From an uncultured Bacillota bacterium (GTDB lineage Bacteria > Bacillota_I > Bacilli_A > RF39 > UBA660), in assembly GCA_905200435.1 (NCBI GenBank), contig CAJKKJ010000010.1, positions 1 through 10,115 on the forward strand: DNA of 10,115 nucleotides. Reading direction: 5' to 3'. Below are positions 5,503-10,115 of this stretch, piece by piece. The notes under the pieces were generated by a model. That model worked only from the letters and a program-made list of their open reading frames with translations. It was not told where the DNA came from and did no database searches. Numbering within the stretch: position 1 is the first letter of the stretch; each line of letters starts with the position of its first letter. Both the position numbers and the translations under genes were made by a program.

Positions 5503-7078
5503 ATTTTTCATTAAATAAGTCTGGTAAATCATTTTCAAGCAAAACATATGTTTTATTATCTCTTAATTTTTCAATTAGAGGGAATGCTTCTTTTATATCA
5601 TTTAAAACAAATATTTTTTTGGTATCATATTTATTACTAATTAAACCATCATAAATTGGTTTCGTTTGTTTTTTTCCAATTAGTATAGTATAATCAGCAA
5701 CTTCACTTATATGTTTTCCAAATTCATAATTTTCTTCATATTCTTTGTCTTTTAATTCAATCATTCCAGGTGTTACTATTATCTTTTTGCCTGGCATTAA
5801 ATTTAAAACGTCAACAGCCATTTTTGAACCTACTGGATTTGAATTATAAGCATCATCTATAATTGTATAGTTTTGGTATTTTCTTATTTGTAATCTATGT
5901 TCTATTGGTTTAATATTTGAAACACCTTTAATCATTTCATCATATGTTAAACCAAGTTCATGAGCAAGTGCAAGTGATGCTAGAATGTTGTAAACATTTG
6001 GTTCTTCAAATAGACATGTTTTTAATGATATTTTTTTATTTTCTTTTTTGAATATACAATCAAATGTAGTACCTTCATAAGTATATTTTATATTTGTTGC
6101 ATATATATCTGCTTTTTTATTATTAATTCCAATCCAAATTATTTTACATGTATTTTTAATTTTGTATTCTACTTGTTTTGGATCATCAATATTTAATATA
6201 CCGATTCCATCTTTTGGTAAATTTTCAATTAGCTCAAATTTAGCTTTTTGAATATTTTCAATAGTTTTAAAACTCTCTAGGTGCGCTATTCCGATATTTG
6301 TTATAATACCATATTTTGGTTTTACAATATCACATGACCTTTTTACATCGTTTGATTTTTTATCTGCAACTGACATTTCAGCTATAAATACTTCTTCAAA
6401 CTTGTCTAAATAATTATTGATTGTTCGCATTAATCCTAATGGAGTATTTAAATTTCCTGGAGATGCATATGTTCGATATTTAACACTCAAAATATCATGA
6501 AGTATGTTTTTACTACTTGTTTTTCCATATGATCCTGTAATACCAATATTGATTGTATTTAATTCTTTTAATTTTTTTCTTGCTTTTCTTTTGTAATGAT
6601 TATATATTATTTTTTCTACTGGTAAATTGATTAAATATGATATATATACTTGATAATAAGCTAGTATTGATAATATAACTAATGAACTGATAAGTATATA
6701 ATTATTATTTAATTTATAATTTATGTATAGAACTAATATATTTATAATTATACTTGTAAATATTAATCTTTTTATTCTAAATGTATAGGCAAGCGGTATT
6801 TTAACTTGTTCTTTTTTACTTAAATTGTATCTATATATAAATAGTATTAAATAAAAAATAAATAGTATAATATAAGTTAATATTTTATTATTAAATAAAG
6901 ATAATATAATTAATAATAGTCCAAATAAATCTGGTGTTATTATACTTTTATATTTGTTTTTAATAATCCAGTTAAGATATCTATTCCCTTCATTATAGAA
7001 GTTTTGTTGTAACATGTGCATGCCATGTATTATTTTTAAATAAGTATATAAGTAATAAGGTATTAATAGTAAATACAT
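5501..7078 (-). CDS. murF: Membrane-anchored MurF-type Mur ligase
   Basis: 525 aa. The C-terminal part is a Mur ligase of MurF type, the enzyme that adds D-Ala-D-Ala to the stem tripeptide. It has P-loop GITGSYGKTS (179-188), PGNLNTPLGLMRTI (207-220), AEMSVADKKSNDVKR (233-247), ITNIGIAHLESF (259-270), QKAKFELIENLP (277-288), NVYNILASLALA (361-372) and EHRLQ with DDAYNSNP (393-415). Instead of the usual soluble N-terminal UDP-substrate domain, residues 1-165 hold about five hydrophobic segments (1-18, 50-62, 65-84, 104-121, 126-150) and an HMLQQNFYNEGNRYLNWI stretch (21-38), ending in a basic KRKARKKLK. It should therefore sit on the inner membrane face. Whether it uses UDP-MurNAc-tripeptide or a lipid-linked intermediate is unknown. 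ATG 7078 is chosen over the in-frame ATG at 7108 because AGGAGG lies 7 nt before it. Confidence 0.8.
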   Translation of the reverse strand: MYLLLIPYYLYTYLKIIHGMHMLQQNFYNEGNRYLNWIIKNKYKSIITPDLFGLLLIILSLFNNKILTYIILFIFYLILFIYRYNLSKKEQVKIPLAYTFRIKRLIFTSIIINILVLYINYKLNNNYILISSLVILSILAYYQVYISYLINLPVEKIIYNHYKRKARKKLKELNTINIGITGSYGKTSSKNILHDILSVKYRTYASPGNLNTPLGLMRTINNYLDKFEEVFIAEMSVADKKSNDVKRSCDIVKPKYGIITNIGIAHLESFKTIENIQKAKFELIENLPKDGIGILNIDDPKQVEYKIKNTCKIIWIGINNKKADIYATNIKYTYEGTTFDCIFKKENKKISLKTCLFEEPNVYNILASLALAHELGLTYDEMIKGVSNIKPIEHRLQIRKYQNYTIIDDAYNSNPVGSKMAVDVLNLMPGKKIIVTPGMIELKDKEYEENYEFGKHISEVADYTILIGKKQTKPIYDGLISNKYDTKKIFVLNDIKEAFPLIEKLRDNKTYVLLENDLPDLFNEK

Positions 7079-7085
7079 AATTTTT

Positions 7086-7091
7086 CCTCCT
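7086..7091 (-). promoter_or_regulatory. RBS that fixes the murF start
   Basis: AGGAGG on the minus strand, 7 nt before ATG 7078. The upstream alternative ATG at 7108 has no RBS and would add ten residues encoded by the promoter itself. Confidence 0.85.
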
Positions 7092-7096
7092 AAAGT

Positions 7097-7105
7097 ATTA
7101 TAGCA
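7097..7105 (-). promoter_or_regulatory. Extended -10 promoter of murF
   Basis: TGCTATAAT on the minus strand, an extended -10 (TGnTATAAT). The -35 region is poor (TTCAAA-like, 18 nt upstream), as often with extended -10 promoters. The box ends 18 nt before ATG 7078, so the leader is little more than the RBS. Confidence 0.65.
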
Positions 7106-7134
7106 CATAACATGTACTTTTTTGAAGAAAATGC

Positions 7135-7163
7135 TTTAAAAAATTTTAATTTTATGATATAGT
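7135..7163 (+). promoter_or_regulatory. Candidate metG promoter
   Basis: TTTAAA (7135-7140) and TATAGT (7158-7163) with a 17-nt spacer. A second overlapping TATAGT is at 7163-7168. It is divergent from the murF promoter and leaves a leader of about 35 nt, too short for a T-box riboswitch. Confidence 0.45.
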
Positions 7164-7204
7164 ATAGTGCGTAGGAAAAAACTTAATAGAAAAGGGATGG
7201 TTTG

Positions 7205-8803
7205 ATGAAAAGAAATATTTTAATAGGGGGAGCATGGCCTTATGCAAATTATTTGTTGCACATTGGTCATTTATCGGCTTTACTTCCAGGTGATATTATT
7301 GCTAGATATTATAGAGGAAATGGTGACAATGTTGTTTATGTATCAGGTACTGATGCTCATGGTACACCAATTACTCAAAGAGCTAGAAAAGAAGGAAAAG
7401 AACCAAAAGAAATTGCCGAGCACTATCATGAGGAATTTAAAAAATCATTTTTAAAAGCTGAATTCTCTTATGATTATTATGGATGTACATTTGAAAATTA
7501 TCACAAAGAAGAAGTTCAAAAATTATTTAAACTTATATATGATAATGGTTATATTTATGAAAAGGAACAAAATGAAGATTTTTGTCCAAAATGTAATATG
7601 TTTTTAGCTGATAGAGATATTGTTGGAACATGTCCAAAGTGTGGTGGAAATGCATCTGGTGATCAATGTGATAATTGTTTGGCATCACTAGAAGCAACAG
7701 AAGTATTAAATAAAAAGTGTAAGATATGTGGTACTGAAACTATAACTAAACCTAATAAGCATTTATATTTTAAATTATCTGCTTTTCAAGATGAAATTAA
7801 TAAATATGTTGATGAACATAAGGATAAATGGAGAAAAAATGCTTATGGTGAAACTAAGAAATTCTTGAGTATGGGTCTTATTGATAGGGCGGCAACACGT
7901 GAACTTACTTGGGGAATAGAAGTTCCAATTCCAGGATTTGAAGACAAGAGAATATATGTTTGGATTGAAGCTGTAATGGGTTATTTATCAACTTGTAAGA
8001 AAGTATTAGAAGATAGAAATATGGATTTTGAAGAATTTATAAAAGATCCTAATTTAAAATCTTATTATGCCCATGGTAAAGATAATATTCCTTTCCATAC
8101 TGTTATTTATCCAGCGCTAATTATGTCAATGAAAAATGGTTATAATTTACCTGATTATATTGTATCTGGTGAGTATATAAATATGAATGATGAAAAAATG
8201 TCTAAATCAAAAGGTAATTTACTTACTGTTAATGATTTAGTTGATACATATGGTGCTGAAACTGTTAGATATTATATGATAGCAAATGGACCTGAAAAAA
8301 AGGATGTTAATTTTACGAAGAGTGATTTGATTCAAGCTCATAATAAATTTTTGGTTGGTGTGCTTGGTAATTTCGTTAATAGAAATCTTTCATTTATAAC
8401 TAAAAAGTTTGATGGTGTAATAACTGAAGGAAATATTGATTCTAGAATTAAAGAGATAACGGAAGAGAAGTATAAAAAAATCGGTTCTTTAATTGAAGAG
8501 GCTGAATTAAAGAGTGCTTTGGAAGAAGTATTTGATTATATTGGTTTGGGTAATAAATATTATGATGAAAGTACACCTTGGGTTGCGGTTAAAGAGGATA
8601 TTAATAAATTTAATGATATTACTTATACATGTATTTATATGATTGCAAATATTGCTAATTTAATTAATCCATTCTTACCTGAAACTAGTAATAAAATTAA
8701 GGAAATGTTAAATCTTGATGAATTTAAATGGATGCAAGAAAATATATCTGGAAATATAAAAATTAATGATTTAAAATTATTATTTAATAGAATTGATGAA
8801 TAG
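7205..8803 (+). CDS. metG: Methionyl-tRNA synthetase, four-knuckle type
   Basis: Class I synthetase that charges tRNA-Met, including initiator tRNA, with methionine. 532 aa. The Rossmann fold has HIGH (19-22) after GGAWPYAN, VSGTDAHGTP (47-55) and EKMSKSKGN (330-338). The inserted zinc region has four pairs, CPKC (127-130), CPKC (143-146), CDNC (155-158) and CKIC (172-175), like the E. coli/archaeal type rather than the reduced knuckle of the B. subtilis type. RAATRELTWGIEVP (228-241) and YVWIEAVMGY (251-260) are typical. A helical anticodon-binding domain ends the protein; the C-terminal tRNA-binding/dimerisation domain of the 660-residue Bacillus enzyme is absent. ATG 7205 is chosen (GGGATGG at 7194-7200) over the TTG one codon upstream. 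Single-gene unit with its own terminator. All catalytic motifs are intact. Confidence 0.95.
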   Translation: MKRNILIGGAWPYANYLLHIGHLSALLPGDIIARYYRGNGDNVVYVSGTDAHGTPITQRARKEGKEPKEIAEHYHEEFKKSFLKAEFSYDYYGCTFENYHKEEVQKLFKLIYDNGYIYEKEQNEDFCPKCNMFLADRDIVGTCPKCGGNASGDQCDNCLASLEATEVLNKKCKICGTETITKPNKHLYFKLSAFQDEINKYVDEHKDKWRKNAYGETKKFLSMGLIDRAATRELTWGIEVPIPGFEDKRIYVWIEAVMGYLSTCKKVLEDRNMDFEEFIKDPNLKSYYAHGKDNIPFHTVIYPALIMSMKNGYNLPDYIVSGEYINMNDEKMSKSKGNLLTVNDLVDTYGAETVRYYMIANGPEKKDVNFTKSDLIQAHNKFLVGVLGNFVNRNLSFITKKFDGVITEGNIDSRIKEITEEKYKKIGSLIEEAELKSALEEVFDYIGLGNKYYDESTPWVAVKEDINKFNDITYTCIYMIANIANLINPFLPETSNKIKEMLNLDEFKWMQENISGNIKINDLKLLFNRIDE

Positions 8804-8809
8804 AGCTTT

Positions 8810-8838
8810 AAGAAATACGTTTATGTATTTCTTTTTTT
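8810..8838 (+). terminator. Intrinsic terminator of metG
   Basis: AAGAAATAC-GTTTAT-GTATTTCTT, a perfect 9-bp stem (8810-8818 with 8825-8833), running into seven T. It begins 7 nt after the metG stop. Confidence 0.9.
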
Positions 8839-8862
8839 CTTATAAGTAATAATAAAACATTG

Positions 8863-8891
8863 TTTACTTTTATTGGAAGAAAATGTATAAT
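8863..8891 (+). promoter_or_regulatory. Promoter of the pilin-like gene
   Basis: TTTACT (8863-8868) and TATAAT (8886-8891) with a 17-nt spacer, downstream of the metG terminator. AGGAGG (8900-8905) follows at once, 4 nt before ATG 8910, so the leader is very short. Confidence 0.7.
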
Positions 8892-8909
8892 TAAACTATA
8901 GGAGGATAT

Positions 8910-10115
8910 ATGAAAAGAGGATTTACGATAATTGAACTTGTTGTTGTAATAGTTTTATTGTCACTTATTGGATTATTTACATTTCCAAGTATAAGTAAAA
9001 CAATAAAAGGAAGAAAAGAAACTTTATATAATGTGCAGGTTGATAATATTAAAACTAGTGCGGAAAATTATATAAATAAAAACAAATTGCTTAGTGATAA
9101 TGATAAAGTTGTTATAACTTTATGTCAATTAAAGCAAGAGGGATTTGAAGATGAAGCTTTAAAAAATCCAATTACTGGTAATTATTTTCCTGATGATTCG
9201 AAAGTGTATGTTACTAAAAAGGAAGATGGTAATGAATATGTTTTTGAATATGGGACCGAGAATATGATTGCTTGTACGAAAGATTATAAGATTACTATTG
9301 AGTATATTGAGGTTGGAAGTACTTATATTGAGAAAGAAGATAGTTCTTTTGAAATAACTATATATAAAGGAAATGAAATAGTTGATAGTGTTGATACAAG
9401 TGATGTTGTAACTTATTTTATTGAGTATAAATCTGATGAAAAAAGTTATGGTAAATATTTATATGTAATTGATACAACTTTTCCAAGTATTGTATATAAA
9501 GAGCCTCATAAGTATATTGTAGATAATGAAGAAAAAGAAGGAACTGAAATAGGAGAAGGTATTATTAGAGTAAGTGCTTCTTTAAGTAATGTATATAGTC
9601 CTTATGATGTAATTGTAAGTGATAATGGAGAGGTTAATTTAAGTGTTAATTCGAATATTAATTTAAAAATTCCTGGAACCTATTATATTGAATATGTTGC
9701 AACTGATAAGAGTAAAAATATTACAAGGAAAACACAGACTATAATTGTAGAAGATAAGATTGGTCCTGTTATTGATAGTGTTGATGGATTAATTGATGAC
9801 GATATGAAAATAAATGGTAATATAGTAATATCTGTAAATGCCCATGATAATGAGACAGGATTACATCCTAGAGGAGCATATTCGTTTGATGATGGTAGAA
9901 CATGGCAAGTAGATAATTCAATAACTATTGATGAGAATAAGACTATAAAGATAGTTGTAAGAGATGCTGTTTTAAATGAAAGTAGAAAAGAAATAACAAT
10001 AAATAACATATTAAAAGATGATAAAACATTATCTTTTGAAGTAACTAAAGGAAATCTAAAAAATAATGGATGGTTTGTTGATGAAGTTAATGTAGAGGTT
10101 AAACCATTAGTATCT
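8910..10115 (+). CDS. Type IV pilin-like protein with Ig-like repeats (3' end missing)
   Basis: Open without a stop from ATG 8910 to the window edge: 402 codons visible, start set by AGGAGG. The N-terminus is a class III signal: MKRG then FTIIELVVVIVLLSLIGLF. A prepilin peptidase would cut after Gly4, leaving Phe1 with Glu at mature position 5. Residues 30-122 look like a small pilin head (helix, then ITLCQLKQEGF and NPITGNYF), with two cysteines, C72 and C122. From about 140 on there are beta-rich repeats: PGTYYIEYVATDKSKN (255-270) resembles the end of a bacterial Ig-like domain. Next comes IGPVIDSVDGL to VVRDAVLNES (284-358) with the signature AYSFDDGRTWQ (323-333), and a further repeat opens with NNGWFVDEVNVEV. 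It is far longer than an ordinary pilin (about 150 aa), so a membrane-tethered surface protein or pilus-tip adhesin is likely. No pilus assembly genes are in view. Confidence 0.82.
   Translation, partial: MKRGFTIIELVVVIVLLSLIGLFTFPSISKTIKGRKETLYNVQVDNIKTSAENYINKNKLLSDNDKVVITLCQLKQEGFEDEALKNPITGNYFPDDSKVYVTKKEDGNEYVFEYGTENMIACTKDYKITIEYIEVGSTYIEKEDSSFEITIYKGNEIVDSVDTSDVVTYFIEYKSDEKSYGKYLYVIDTTFPSIVYKEPHKYIVDNEEKEGTEIGEGIIRVSASLSNVYSPYDVIVSDNGEVNLSVNSNINLKIPGTYYIEYVATDKSKNITRKTQTIIVEDKIGPVIDSVDGLIDDDMKINGNIVISVNAHDNETGLHPRGAYSFDDGRTWQVDNSITIDENKTIKIVVRDAVLNESRKEITINNILKDDKTLSFEVTKGNLKNNGWFVDEVNVEVKPLVS

Noticed and set aside
7103..7204. T-box riboswitch in front of metG
   Set aside because: The whole divergent gap is about 125 nt, shared with the murF promoter. 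No T-box sequence or antiterminator/terminator pair is visible.
7202..7204. TTG start of metG one codon upstream
   Set aside because: The ATG at 7205 is the normal start codon, better spaced from the GGGATGG sequence, and fits the usual MetRS N-terminus.
7118..8891. Shared GAAGAAAATG sequence upstream of metG and of the pilin gene (7124 and 8876)
   Set aside because: Ten A-rich bases in a very AT-rich genome, at different distances from the promoters. Chance is the simplest explanation.
9683..10009. Minus-strand open frame of 108 codons
   Set aside because: It is the shadow of the pilin-like gene, has no RBS, and its translation is a low-complexity Ile/Ser/Leu string. The other short open frames inside rnr, smpB, the M23 gene, the 262-aa gene, murF and metG are shadows too.
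1..10115. CRISPR arrays, insertion sequences, toxin-antitoxin or defence genes
   Set aside because: No spaced direct repeats, transposase motifs, terminal inverted repeats or defence-type gene pairs were found. The window is almost completely filled by the genes listed.

Overview
The window is very AT-rich (about three quarters A+T by eye), has strong AGGAGG-type ribosome binding sites and U-tailed hairpin terminators, and carries a rnr-smpB-ssrA gene order. This points to a low-GC Bacillota genome (Bacilli/Erysipelotrichia-like or an uncultured RF39-type lineage). TGA is used as stop (the lysin-like gene and the 262-residue gene) and tryptophans are TGG, so the Mycoplasma code is not in use. 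The tmRNA tag ends in AFA, as in Mollicutes. The cell builds peptidoglycan (two Mur ligases). The placement is inference; no species-level marker was recognised.

Layout. 1-1953: 3' two thirds of rnr (RNase R) overlapping smpB by 26 nt. 1969-2420: promoter, tmRNA gene (ssrA) and its terminator. RNase R, SmpB and tmRNA form the trans-translation and decay pathway that rescues stalled ribosomes and destroys defective messages. 2479-3069: a small M23 metallopeptidase without a signal peptide and with a lysin-like C-terminal wall-binding domain. 3117-3905: an unrecognised 262-residue protein with its own near-consensus promoter and a terminator that includes its stop codon. 4037-5488: a MurE-type ligase behind a leader with two perfect inverted repeats. 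5501-7078 (minus): a MurF-type ligase whose usual N-terminal domain is replaced by a membrane domain. The two ligase genes converge on one bidirectional terminator. 7205-8803: methionyl-tRNA synthetase with four CxxC knuckles. 8910 to the end: a gene cut by the window edge, encoding a type IV prepilin N-terminus on a large Ig-like surface protein.

Most of the window is housekeeping: ribosome rescue, stem-peptide synthesis and tRNA charging. The less ordinary parts are the membrane-fused MurF, the altered specificity motif of the MurE, the pilin/Ig chimera, the lysin-like gene directly after ssrA, the unknown 262-residue protein, and a 6-nt T-loop in the tmRNA. I see no CRISPR array, IS element, integrase, tRNA gene or defence system. 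Nothing here convincingly forms a wholly new multi-gene system.
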